This document shows positions 54,632 to 63,228 of a stretch of DNA of 64,000 nucleotides, one piece after another. The DNA is taken from contig NZ_CP030040.1 of the NCBI RefSeq assembly GCF_003260995.1, positions 1,973,995 through 2,037,994 of the forward strand, read 5' to 3'. Position 1 is the first letter of the stretch, and every line of letters begins with the position of its first letter. The DNA comes from Acetobacterium sp. KB-1. Its GTDB lineage: Bacteria; Bacillota; Clostridia; Eubacteriales; Eubacteriaceae. The notes beneath the pieces are model-generated. The model made no database searches, had not been told where the DNA came from, and saw only the letters and a list, made by a program, of their open reading frames with translations. The position numbers were made by a program, and so were the translations under genes.

Positions 54632-56548
54632 ATGAATTCTAAATACGCAAAGATGTTCACCCCGATTAAAATTGGTAATATGCTTGTTAAAAATCGAATT
54701 GAAACCGCTCCAGCGGCGCCGCGGTTGGCTTCCCCGGAAGGACTGGTAACCCCGGAGCTGATCGAATGGACCCGGGCTCTGGCCAAAGGTGGTGCCGGAA
54801 TTGTCACTGTTGGTATTTCGATGGTCACTCCGCCCTTTGGACACATGAACGGTTTCTGCGTGAACATCGGCGACAACAATGTGGTTCCCGGTTTAGCGGT
54901 TCTGGCCGACACGGTCCATCGTTATGGCGCCAAAGCCTCCATTGAACTGGCGGGATTTGCCATGGGTCATGATCTGCCCGAGGAAGGCAAATCGCCCATC
55001 GACATAATGTCCCAGGAAGAAATAAAAAACTGGATAACCTTATTTGCAAATGCCGCTGAGCGGGCCATGAAAGCGGGTATGGATATGGTCCTGATCCACG
55101 GTGGCCATGGTATTCTCGTCAGCAATTTTTTCTCGCCCCTGTTTAACCACCGCACCGATCAATATGGTGGCAGTATCGAAAACCGGGCCCGCTTTGCCTG
55201 TGAGTTATTCGATGCCATTCGCAGTAAGGTTGGCCATAAGCTGGCCATTGAATTTCGCCTGAGTGCCGCTGAACTGGTTCCCGGCGGCGTCGAATTGGAC
55301 GAAACCATCGCTTTTATAAAAATTATTCAGGACAAAATCGATCTGGTTCACGTTTCCGCCGGGATGCTACTGGATGACGAAATGGTTCCGATCACCACCC
55401 AGCCTACCTATCTAAAACGTGGTTATAATGCCCACTATGCCGCCAGTATTAAAAAAGCGGCGGGAATTCATATTCCGATCACCACCGTTGGTTCCATTGA
55501 TCTGGATCTGGCTGCCGAAATCATTGAAAACAACGAAGCCGACATGTGTGCGATGATCCGTACCGTTATTGCCGATCCCAGCAGCGTCAACAAAGCCCGC
55601 ACCGGAAATGAAGCGAAAATCCGTCCCTGCATCCGCTGTGTACTGTGTCTGAATCGTACCCATGGTATGGAACCACTCCGAGTTGCCTGTGCCGTTAACC
55701 CCCAGGCTGGCCGGGAATGTGAATTAAAAGATATCAATAAACTGGCGGATCAAAAGAAAAAGGTGGTCATCATCGGAGGTGGTCCAGCTGGCATGGAAGC
55801 GGCCAGAACCGCCGGCGACCGTGGCCATGAGGTCATTCTTTTTGAAAAAAGCGATTGTCTCGGGGGTACCCTGCGGCTGGCGGTTGCTCCGAATTTCAAG
55901 GCTGATCTTAAAAATTATCTGGCCTGGACGATCCGCATGACCAGCCAACACCCCAATGTTTCGCTGCGACTATCCACCGCGGCAACCCCTGAAAACATCA
56001 TGGCCGAGTCCCCGGATGCCCTGATTATTGCCGTCGGTGCCGAAAGCAATATCCCCGCCATTCCCGGTTTAGATGGCAGCGATGTTGTTTGGGTCGGTGA
56101 TGTCGAATCCGGATCGGTTGAAGTCGGTCATAATGTGGTCATCGCTGGCGGTGGCTTAACTGGATGTGAAACCGCTTTGGACCTGGCCCGGAAAGGTAAA
56201 AATGTCACGATTGTCGAAATGGTCAGCGAAAAGAAAATGCTTGACCCTTCACCAATTCCGATGACTGCTATGCTGCAGCTGCTTAAAAAAGAAAATGTGA
56301 CCATCCTTGCGAGCCATCAACTGATTAAGGCTGTGGATCATGCCGTTCTAGTTGAAGGGAGCGATGGTCAAAAAGAAGTGGATTTTGATACCCTGATTCT
56401 TTCCCTGGGTGTTAAACCAAACCTGCTGGAAGTATCCAAATTTGCCAATCTTGTTGATACCGTTTTCTGCATCGGTGATTGCACCACCAGCCAGGGAACC
56501 CTCTACACTGCCACAACCGCCGGATATAATGCCGGTTTAGATATCTGA
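54632..56548 (+). CDS. Old-yellow-enzyme family FMN/FAD/Fe-S oxidoreductase (enoate reductase-like)
   Basis: 638 residues in the 2,4-dienoyl-CoA reductase / 2-enoate reductase layout. FMN TIM barrel at 1-325 (FTPIKIGNMLVKNRIE start; HGGHGILVSNFFSP; NRTDQYGGS-like HRTDQYGGS), a four-cysteine cluster near 334 (CIRCVLC, then Cys after 13 residues), and FAD (VVIIGGGPAGMEAARTAG) and NAD(H) (VVIAGGGLTGCE) domains. Cluster spacing CxxCxxC differs from the classical CxxCxxxC. Substrate unknown: an unsaturated acid, or its CoA ester, is likely. Probably controlled by the divergent PucR-type gene. Confidence 0.9.
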   Translation: MNSKYAKMFTPIKIGNMLVKNRIETAPAAPRLASPEGLVTPELIEWTRALAKGGAGIVTVGISMVTPPFGHMNGFCVNIGDNNVVPGLAVLADTVHRYGAKASIELAGFAMGHDLPEEGKSPIDIMSQEEIKNWITLFANAAERAMKAGMDMVLIHGGHGILVSNFFSPLFNHRTDQYGGSIENRARFACELFDAIRSKVGHKLAIEFRLSAAELVPGGVELDETIAFIKIIQDKIDLVHVSAGMLLDDEMVPITTQPTYLKRGYNAHYAASIKKAAGIHIPITTVGSIDLDLAAEIIENNEADMCAMIRTVIADPSSVNKARTGNEAKIRPCIRCVLCLNRTHGMEPLRVACAVNPQAGRECELKDINKLADQKKKVVIIGGGPAGMEAARTAGDRGHEVILFEKSDCLGGTLRLAVAPNFKADLKNYLAWTIRMTSQHPNVSLRLSTAATPENIMAESPDALIIAVGAESNIPAIPGLDGSDVVWVGDVESGSVEVGHNVVIAGGGLTGCETALDLARKGKNVTIVEMVSEKKMLDPSPIPMTAMLQLLKKENVTILASHQLIKAVDHAVLVEGSDGQKEVDFDTLILSLGVKPNLLEVSKFANLVDTVFCIGDCTTSQGTLYTATTAGYNAGLDI

Positions 56549-56562
56549 GTATTGATCGAAAA

Positions 56563-57255
56563 TTATTTCTTATTCCGTTTCATACAGCGAATCCGTACCT
56601 TTATGTCAGGATTTACCTGCCGCGATTCAGTGATTTTCTGCAAGGCTTTATTGTAGGTAAAGTCATCCAGATCATTAGCTTTGAGATAAATCATGGTCAT
56701 TTCCGGAAGAACCGTAAAACAGCTGGTAATCGCCCAGGCAACGGCCATCTTTACATAGTAGTTGTCGCAGTCAATGGCATTAAAGTTTAGAAACATCGGC
56801 TCCAGATAGCGGTCTTCGACAAAATAGGTAATAAACATCACCACCCCGAAACGGATCTCGTAAACTTCTTTTGACTTGAGGTATGGTTGTAAGAAAAGCC
56901 ATACCTCCTCTTTATGCTTTTTTGTGAATTTCAGACCCGTGCAGAAGCTGTCGCAGATTGACCAGTTGTCAATCTTTGGGATGAAGTCTTTTATTAGCAT
57001 CAGCCGTTCTGGCAATTCCACATCCGCATACCCGATCACCATTCCCTGTAGCAGGGTTTCCTCAAAGCTGTCAACCTGAGCTGTTTCCAAATAGCTTCGC
57101 CAGTCTGCTTTGGCAATTCTTTTGCCGATCTTCCTAAGTGCTGGCAAGCGCACCCCCAGAATATTATTGGTTCCCGGCGTCAAGCCGCTGGAAAATTTAC
57201 GGTATTTCTCATCGACCAAGCCTAACAGCTCCGCTCGTAAAAATTTTTGATCCAT
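56563..57255 (-). CDS. AlkD-like DNA alkylation repair protein
   Basis: 230 residues of HEAT-like helices. Residues matching the AlkD active site are present: Trp and Asp in DNWSICDSF (near 98), Arg in YEIRFGVV (near 135) and Trp in VAWAIT (near 172). AlkD excises N3- and N7-alkylpurines without base flipping. Convergent with the flavoenzyme gene, 14 nt apart, with no terminator visible between. Confidence 0.88.
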   Translation of the reverse strand: MDQKFLRAELLGLVDEKYRKFSSGLTPGTNNILGVRLPALRKIGKRIAKADWRSYLETAQVDSFEETLLQGMVIGYADVELPERLMLIKDFIPKIDNWSICDSFCTGLKFTKKHKEEVWLFLQPYLKSKEVYEIRFGVVMFITYFVEDRYLEPMFLNFNAIDCDNYYVKMAVAWAITSCFTVLPEMTMIYLKANDLDDFTYNKALQKITESRQVNPDIKVRIRCMKRNKK

Positions 57256-57286
57256 CTTTATTAACCCCCTGTTATTTCAGATAAAA

Positions 57287-57337
57287 CAAAAGCCCTTTTT
57301 AGCTGCAACCGTAATTGCCGCCAAAAATGGGCTTTTG
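57287..57337 (-). terminator. Terminator of the cobalamin operon
   Basis: CAAAAGCCC and GGGCTTTTG arms with extended A/T pairing around a 22-nt loop, then TTTTATC on the minus strand; lies about 8 nt after the cobU stop. Confidence 0.88.
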
Positions 57338-57344
57338 CTGTTTT

Positions 57345-57899
57345 TTATTTTAATTTCAACGGTAAGCCAGCAACCAGTAGATAGGCTTCATCAGCCCGTC
57401 CGGCCACCAGTTGATTCATCCGGCCGGCAATATCACGGAAATAACTACCCAGCTTGTAGGCCGGCACCAGACCCAAACCCACCTCATTCGAGACTACAAT
57501 CAGGGTTTTATCCTGACAAACATCCAGTAGTTTTTCCACTTCAATCTTAATAGCACCTTCGATTTCGCCCACCTTTTCCATCGCGCAAGTGTCATAATCA
57601 ACCGGAAAATCTAACATATTATTGGTAGTCATCACGGTCAGACAGTCAAAAAGAACAATCTCGGCTTGCAAAAAAACGGGATTGTCGGTCATTGTCTGAA
57701 AATCCTTATATTGTTCGATGGTTCCCCAATGATCTGGCCGCTGCGCCTGATGTTTGGCAATGCGGTCCTTCATGCCATCATCAAAGGCGATCGCAGTGGC
57801 AATATAAGCGACCGGTTTGCCCGATTCCCGGGCTAAATTTTCGGCATAAGTACTTTTACCGCTACGGGCACCGCCGGTTATAAATATTAACTGACCCAT
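57345..57899 (-). CDS. cobU: Adenosylcobinamide kinase / adenosylcobinamide-phosphate guanylyltransferase
   Basis: Phosphorylates and guanylylates adenosylcobinamide for nucleotide-loop assembly. 184 residues: P-loop ITGGARSGKSTYAE near 8, YIATA, the RP.HWGTIEQY segment where guanylylated His lies (QRPDHWGTIE) and VSNEVGLGLVP. Last gene of the operon, 2 nt after cobD. Confidence 0.96.
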   Translation of the reverse strand: MGQLIFITGGARSGKSTYAENLARESGKPVAYIATAIAFDDGMKDRIAKHQAQRPDHWGTIEQYKDFQTMTDNPVFLQAEIVLFDCLTVMTTNNMLDFPVDYDTCAMEKVGEIEGAIKIEVEKLLDVCQDKTLIVVSNEVGLGLVPAYKLGSYFRDIAGRMNQLVAGRADEAYLLVAGLPLKLK

Positions 57900-57901
57900 A
57901 A

Positions 57902-58945
57902 TTAATTCCTCCAGTTTTTAAGAAAAGTCAAAAGCTTTGTATTATCTGCTTCTTTTTTTATCGCAATCCGAAAATATGATTTGTCTAAACCGATAAAATC
58001 TTCGCAGGTTCTAAGCGACATACCCTCTTTTTCCAGGGCCATCTGCAGCTCCGCCGCAGTTCCCGTAAACAGTCGACAGAGATGAAAATCGGTATCGCTT
58101 TTATAAACCTTCAGTGTTTTGATTTGACTTAAAGCTTCAAATACCCGCTGAGCTTCTCCCTTTATATAAGTTTTAGTCTTTGCGGCATAGTCTTTTTCAT
58201 CATAAACAGCCGTGGCTGCAATCAGCCCCAGGGCATTAATGGTCCAGGGTTCTTTAAAGTGCTCCATTTTTTTAATCATTGGGGCAACACCGACCCCATA
58301 ACCAATCCGAAGTCCCGGCAGAGCATAGAACTTCGTCAACGATTTTAAAATAAAGACCGACGGTTTCGCTTCTTTAACCAATAACAGGCTGCCACTTTCT
58401 TCAGAAAAATCCATGAAGGATTCATCCAGAAACCAATTAATTTCCGGAGCCGAATGCTCTAACATTTCTCTGATAAAACCATTGCTATGAACCCGACCGG
58501 TGGGGTTATTGGGATTGCATAAAAAAACCGCCTGGGGCTTTTCGTTTTTAATGACCGCCGTTAATGCTTCCGGGTTGATGATAAAACCATCTTGCTCTGT
58601 TACGACATGATGAACCACCTCCCAGCCATAAAGCTTTAAGGCCCGTTCATATTCATTAAAGGTTGGCTGAACAATCAGCGCCTTTCCCGGCCCCATGCTT
58701 CTGGCAAAAAGGTAGATCAGCTCAATCGCACCGTTACCGAGAATGATATTTTCCGGTAGCACCGCCAGATCATTGGCAATCTTCTCGATCGCCGAAACGC
58801 CAGAGATCTCCGGGTATTTCACTAACTCGTCAATCCCGGCAATCAACTTTTCTCGGATTCCCGCGGGAATTCCCAAGGGATTAATATTAACACTAAAATC
58901 CAGCATTTCTTTGTTTTCGCCCTGATATCCGCCGTGTTTATTCAT
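57902..58945 (-). CDS. cobD: L-threonine-O-3-phosphate decarboxylase
   Basis: PLP enzyme giving (R)-1-amino-2-propanol phosphate, the linker of the cobalamin nucleotide loop. 347 residues with the CobD start NKHGGYQG, DFSVNINPLG, CNPNNPTGRV and the PLP lysine in SLTKFYALPGLRIGYG near 222. Histidinol-phosphate aminotransferase is the close relative; the cob context decides. SD GGAG upstream of ATG 58945. Confidence 0.93.
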   Translation of the reverse strand: MNKHGGYQGENKEMLDFSVNINPLGIPAGIREKLIAGIDELVKYPEISGVSAIEKIANDLAVLPENIILGNGAIELIYLFARSMGPGKALIVQPTFNEYERALKLYGWEVVHHVVTEQDGFIINPEALTAVIKNEKPQAVFLCNPNNPTGRVHSNGFIREMLEHSAPEINWFLDESFMDFSEESGSLLLVKEAKPSVFILKSLTKFYALPGLRIGYGVGVAPMIKKMEHFKEPWTINALGLIAATAVYDEKDYAAKTKTYIKGEAQRVFEALSQIKTLKVYKSDTDFHLCRLFTGTAAELQMALEKEGMSLRTCEDFIGLDKSYFRIAIKKEADNTKLLTFLKNWRN

Positions 58946-59045
58946 GTCGACTCTCCAATTATTAACATTCTCTTATTTAAATTTTTCTATTTAAATGCAG
59001 TGATTGCAAATTCACTTAGTGCAAATTCAATGATTTTTCAGTTTG

Positions 59046-60059
59046 CTAAAACGAATAAATAATCACCGCCATTAAGGTGGCCAAAACCATCAGGACCACC
59101 TCGCTGCCATACATAATGGTGATGGTTTCCCGAATATCCAATATTTCCAGCGGCGATTTAGCATCCCCAATGGTGGGCTTTTCCAGCGTTTCACCAAAAT
59201 ACTGGTTGGTTCCGCCGAGTTGTATACCTAAAAGCCCTGCCACCACCGATTCCGGATGGGCCGAGTTAGGGCTCTTGTGGTTGTGACGATCCCGCTTGAA
59301 AATGCGACAGCCGTCATTAAAAGTATATCCTAAAAACATCCCGGCAACGAGCATAAAGATGCTGCCGACTCTGGCTGGAATAAAATTGATGAGATCGTCA
59401 AATTTTGCTGAAGCATAGCCAAAATCCTTATATGGCTCCTGGATATATCCAACCATCGAATCCAGCGTATTGGTCGCCTTGTAGAGCATTACCAGCATCA
59501 CCGGATTAAGCCAGGGCACTGGAATCAGGGCTCCCAGCAACAGATAGAAAATCGGTGCTAAAACCCCATCAATGGTATTTTCGGCAGTGGTCTCAACCGT
59601 TGCCCGGATGATTTCCGTTTCTTTGAGTTGTGAGGTATCCCGTCCGACAAGATAACCCACTTGAGTTCGGGAAACTTCAATATCACCACCCATTAAGGCG
59701 CTCATCACTTTACGCACTTCAATGGCCAGTGTTTTTGCCGCCAGAGACGTAACAATCAAGTACAGGTTAAAGATGATATACAGATAAATATTAATGCTGT
59801 AAAGCACCCACTGCAGGCCAAAGACAATCGCGCCCGTCAGACCCAGAACGAAAAATAGCAGTAAAAATCCTTTTGCTCTTTTGTGCTTGCCATGATTCAG
59901 TTTTTTATTTAAAAAGCCAATGGTTTTCCCCATGGCGATAATCGGATGCGGCAACCAGGGGGGATCCCCGATTAGCCAATCCAGCAACACGCCAAAGAGT
60001 ATCAGTAAAAACCAAAAGCCTCCCCCTAAACCCAGGGGAAGTCCTTCAATTAGATTCAC
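59046..60059 (-). CDS. cbiB: Adenosylcobinamide-phosphate synthase
   Basis: Membrane enzyme attaching aminopropanol (phosphate) to adenosylcobyric acid. 337 residues, several membrane segments; motifs LLDWLIGDPPWLPHPI, YLVGRDTSQL, ENTIDGVLAPIFY and SPNSAHPESVVAGLL are conserved in CbiB/CobD. The start is GTG 60059, overlapping the cbiP stop by 4 nt (GTGA). A gap of 100 nt separates it from cobD. Confidence 0.95.
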   Translation of the reverse strand: MNLIEGLPLGLGGGFWFLLILFGVLLDWLIGDPPWLPHPIIAMGKTIGFLNKKLNHGKHKRAKGFLLLFFVLGLTGAIVFGLQWVLYSINIYLYIIFNLYLIVTSLAAKTLAIEVRKVMSALMGGDIEVSRTQVGYLVGRDTSQLKETEIIRATVETTAENTIDGVLAPIFYLLLGALIPVPWLNPVMLVMLYKATNTLDSMVGYIQEPYKDFGYASAKFDDLINFIPARVGSIFMLVAGMFLGYTFNDGCRIFKRDRHNHKSPNSAHPESVVAGLLGIQLGGTNQYFGETLEKPTIGDAKSPLEILDIRETITIMYGSEVVLMVLATLMAVIIYSF

Positions 60060-61558
60060 TTTTTAATTTCTCCAATGATTTCCATTATTTTTTTCATATC
60101 TAAACTCGCTTCTACCGTCTCTGCCAGAAGATCATATTGTTCTTCTTTAAAGGCCTTAAAATCAAAGGCAGTGGGACCGGCTTCTAAATTCTTTTTCACG
60201 CGCAGGGCTTCAATGATTTTTTCCCTTAATCCATCGTTATCAAAGATCCCATGAAGGTAGGTTCCCATCACCGTGCCATCTTCGGCAATCACCCCATCGA
60301 CGGTGCCATCAGCAAGTATTGCAAAAGGCTTAGCCTGATCCAGTGCTTCGCTGGTGCCCATGTGGATTTCGTAGCCTTCCACATCCATGTCAGCCAACGC
60401 CATTCCCATGAAGTTACCTAAAACCTTGCCGGTTGTTCGCACCGTTCGTTTCTCTTCTTCAATGGTGGTGACAATATTTAAAAGTCCCAGTCCATCAATA
60501 CTACCTTTGGTTGACTCTACCGAGAAAGGATCACGGATTTCTTTACCCAGTAGCTGATAACCGCCGCAGATTCCCACAATCGGTACCCCGCAATCGTGGA
60601 GCCGATGGATTTCATCACCCATTTTACTGTTGATCACATGACAGGTGTCATCAATGGTATTTTTGCTACCGGGAATCACTAATAGGTCCGGGTTAGCCAG
60701 CTGCAGATCGCGCTGGTTACGATAGTATTCCACCTTCACATCAGGATGCATTTCAAAAGCGGTGCAATCGGTAAAATTTGACAGATGCGGCAGATAGACC
60801 ACCCCAATCGTGATCAGGCCTTCGGAATTATTATCAAACCGTTCGCTGACACTATCTTCATCATCAATGACAAAGCGCTTGTAAGGGATAACACCCAAAC
60901 AGGGGACATTAACCAATTCTTCAATCATTTTGATGCCGGGCTTTAGCAACTCCACATCACCGCGGAATTTATTGATGATAAAGCCTTTAATTCGGGCCCG
61001 TTCTTCGGGTTGCAACAACATAATTGTACCATAAATCGATGCAAAAACACCACCCTTGTCGATATCACCAATCAGTACCACCGGGGTATCAACCAATTCT
61101 GCCAGTCCCATGTTGACAATATCGTTATCCCGCAAATTGATTTCGGCGGGACTGCCGGCGCCTTCGATCACAATCACATCTTTGCCCTCAGCCAACGCGT
61201 CATAAGCCGAAATGACAATTTCGACCAATTTGGGTTTATGGGCATGATAATCCATGGCATCCATATTAAACTCAGCTTTTCCCATCAGAATAACCTGACA
61301 ACCCACATCGGAGTTTGGTTTAAGCAATACCGGGTTCATTTCAACCTGAGGTTCCATCCGGGCGCACTCCGCCTGGACTACCTGGGCTCGACCCATTTCC
61401 TTGCCGTCTTTGGTGATAAATGAATTAAGCGCCATATTCTGGGATTTATAGGGTGCCACCTGATAACCGTGGTTATCGAGTATCCGGCACATGGCAGCAG
61501 TGATCAAACTTTTTCCTACTGATGACCCGGTGCCCATAAACATAATATTTTTTGCCAT
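60056..61558 (-). CDS. cbiP: Cobyric acid synthase
   Basis: Amidates four side chains of adenosylcobyrinic acid a,c-diamide with glutamine. 500 residues: N-terminal dethiobiotin-synthetase-like P-loop MGTGSSVGKSL near 8, QNMALNSFIT, IEGAGSPAEINL, and a C-terminal amidotransferase with nucleophile Cys in GICGGYQLLG near 335 and YLHGIFD. SD AAGGAG precedes ATG 61558. Confidence 0.97.
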   Translation of the reverse strand: MAKNIMFMGTGSSVGKSLITAAMCRILDNHGYQVAPYKSQNMALNSFITKDGKEMGRAQVVQAECARMEPQVEMNPVLLKPNSDVGCQVILMGKAEFNMDAMDYHAHKPKLVEIVISAYDALAEGKDVIVIEGAGSPAEINLRDNDIVNMGLAELVDTPVVLIGDIDKGGVFASIYGTIMLLQPEERARIKGFIINKFRGDVELLKPGIKMIEELVNVPCLGVIPYKRFVIDDEDSVSERFDNNSEGLITIGVVYLPHLSNFTDCTAFEMHPDVKVEYYRNQRDLQLANPDLLVIPGSKNTIDDTCHVINSKMGDEIHRLHDCGVPIVGICGGYQLLGKEIRDPFSVESTKGSIDGLGLLNIVTTIEEEKRTVRTTGKVLGNFMGMALADMDVEGYEIHMGTSEALDQAKPFAILADGTVDGVIAEDGTVMGTYLHGIFDNDGLREKIIEALRVKKNLEAGPTAFDFKAFKEEQYDLLAETVEASLDMKKIMEIIGEIKK

Positions 61559-61618
61559 GTTTTCTCCTTTTTTTCTTAACTTTCTGTGGTGATTAAGATA
61601 CTGACGTGAGCTTTTTTT

Positions 61619-62383
61619 CTAATGATTTTTCAATGCACAAACAACGGCGTCTTCAACGGTGGTGACAGACCGAGGATAGGCGACGGCGGGGCGACGGATA
61701 AATAGGATTTTGGCATTGACTTGTCGGGCCGCTTCAACCTTTTCACGGATGCCGCCAATATCGCCGCTATCTTTGGTGACGACAAAGCCGATCTTGTATT
61801 CTTTCATGGTGGCGACATTCATTTCAACCGAGAATGGGCCCTGTAGAGCCAGAATATGTCGGGGCTTGTAGCCCAGGTTTTCGCACTTTACTAAAACCCC
61901 GGCTGTCGGCAATACCCGGATATAGGTTCGGTTTTTGGGCAGGCCTTCAAAGGCTTCCAGTTGTCGACTCCCCGTGGTTAAAAGAATATTCTTATCACTT
62001 TTCCCCATCGCACCGATTAAATAGTCGCGTGCTTCCTCATAGGTATTGTAGGCCACACTATCATTTCCTTCGTCGATGTTCGACGGCCTTTCCAGCCGAA
62101 TATAGTCCACATTCATGGCATCACAAGCCCAAATGGCGTTTTCAGAAATTTCCTGAGCATAGGGGTGGGTGGCGTCAATACAGAGATTAATATTGTAAAT
62201 GGTAATCGTTTCCCGCAGGGTGCTGGCGTCCAATTGTCCTGAAATCTTGGTCAGAAGGGGGTTTTCAGAGATCTGATCGGTGGCAATATTGGTCAGTGAC
62301 GAATAACAGACTTCCTTCCCTTCTTCAAGCAGAAGATTGGTTAATAAGCGGCTGTCGAGGGTTCCTCCCAATACCAGTATCAA
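61619..62383 (-). CDS. cbiJ: Cobalt-precorrin-6A reductase
   Basis: NAD(P)H reductase of the corrin ring pathway. 254 residues of the CbiJ/CobK family: LVLGGTLDSRLLTNLL at the start, IDATHPYAQEISENA near 70, DYIRLERP, LTTGSRQLEAF and VTKDSGDIGG. The start is TTG 62383, overlapping the cbiH stop (TTGA), with GAGAGG 8 nt upstream. Confidence 0.93.
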   Translation of the reverse strand: MILVLGGTLDSRLLTNLLLEEGKEVCYSSLTNIATDQISENPLLTKISGQLDASTLRETITIYNINLCIDATHPYAQEISENAIWACDAMNVDYIRLERPSNIDEGNDSVAYNTYEEARDYLIGAMGKSDKNILLTTGSRQLEAFEGLPKNRTYIRVLPTAGVLVKCENLGYKPRHILALQGPFSVEMNVATMKEYKIGFVVTKDSGDIGGIREKVEAARQVNAKILFIRRPAVAYPRSVTTVEDAVVCALKNH

Positions 62384-63117
62384 AGCTGATAACCTCTCGG
62401 GGTAATCATTTTTAGTTGATCCCTAGTCACATAGGTTTTGGAATTACCGATGATAACCATCGAAAACATATCAATATCTGCTTCGTGCATTTTTTTGAGG
62501 GTTGTAATCACATAAGACTCGTCCTTACGTTTGGCATTACGAACAATTCCCACTGGGGTTTCCGGAGCTTTATATTCTAGTAAAATTTTCTGGGCACTTT
62601 CAATATTGTGGGGACGGCCTTTGCTTTTGGGATTATAGAGACTAATAATAAAATCTCCTTCACCGGCGCAGTGCAAACGTTTTTCAATGACTGCCCAATC
62701 AGTGAGCAGGTCGCTAAGACTAATGACGGCGTAGTCATGCATCAGCGGCGCACCGAGGGTTGAAGCGGCCGCATTGGCGGCTGAAATACCGGGAATAATT
62801 TCAACTTCCACATCACTATTTTTTGACTCAACGATTTCTAACATAATGCCGGCCATCCCGAAAACACCGGCATCGCCGCTGCTAACCAGGCAGATTTTTT
62901 TGCCCTGTTCAGCCAGTTCCAAGGCTTTTTCACAACGGTCAATTTCGCGCCGCATTCCGGAAGAAAGGACTTCCTTGTCGCCAATTAAATCGGCAATAAT
63001 ATCGATGTAGGTTTTGTAGCCGACAATAATATCAGCATCAGCCAGGCTGGCTTTTGCCGCCTCGGTCATATGTTCATACAGTCCGGGACCAATCCCTGTG
63101 ACATAAATTTTGCTCAT
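62380..63117 (-). CDS. cbiH: Cobalt-precorrin-3 / precorrin-3B C17-methyltransferase
   Basis: SAM-dependent methylase that contracts the macrocycle at C17. 245 residues: VTGIGPGLYEHMTEAA at the start, IVGYKTYID, SSGDAGVFGMAG near 82, PGISAANAAASTLGAPLMHD near 108 and LYNPKSKGRP. ATG 63117 with GGAG is chosen; an in-frame start at 63198 has no SD and adds an unlike N-terminus. Confidence 0.95.
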   Translation of the reverse strand: MSKIYVTGIGPGLYEHMTEAAKASLADADIIVGYKTYIDIIADLIGDKEVLSSGMRREIDRCEKALELAEQGKKICLVSSGDAGVFGMAGIMLEIVESKNSDVEVEIIPGISAANAAASTLGAPLMHDYAVISLSDLLTDWAVIEKRLHCAGEGDFIISLYNPKSKGRPHNIESAQKILLEYKAPETPVGIVRNAKRKDESYVITTLKKMHEADIDMFSMVIIGNSKTYVTRDQLKMITPRGYQL

Positions 63118-63228
63118 CTTTTCTCCTTTTTTTAGCAAGGTTTTTATTACAATAGTGCAGTGCTGCTTTCTTATCCGTTTGTGCGAAACAGACAGCAAAG
63201 CAATTATTGTTTGTAAATTTTCTTATTT

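Noticed and set aside
59005-59029. Direct repeat TGCAAATTCA twice before cbiB
   Set aside because: Only 10 nt in AT-rich sequence; could be chance and has no supporting context.
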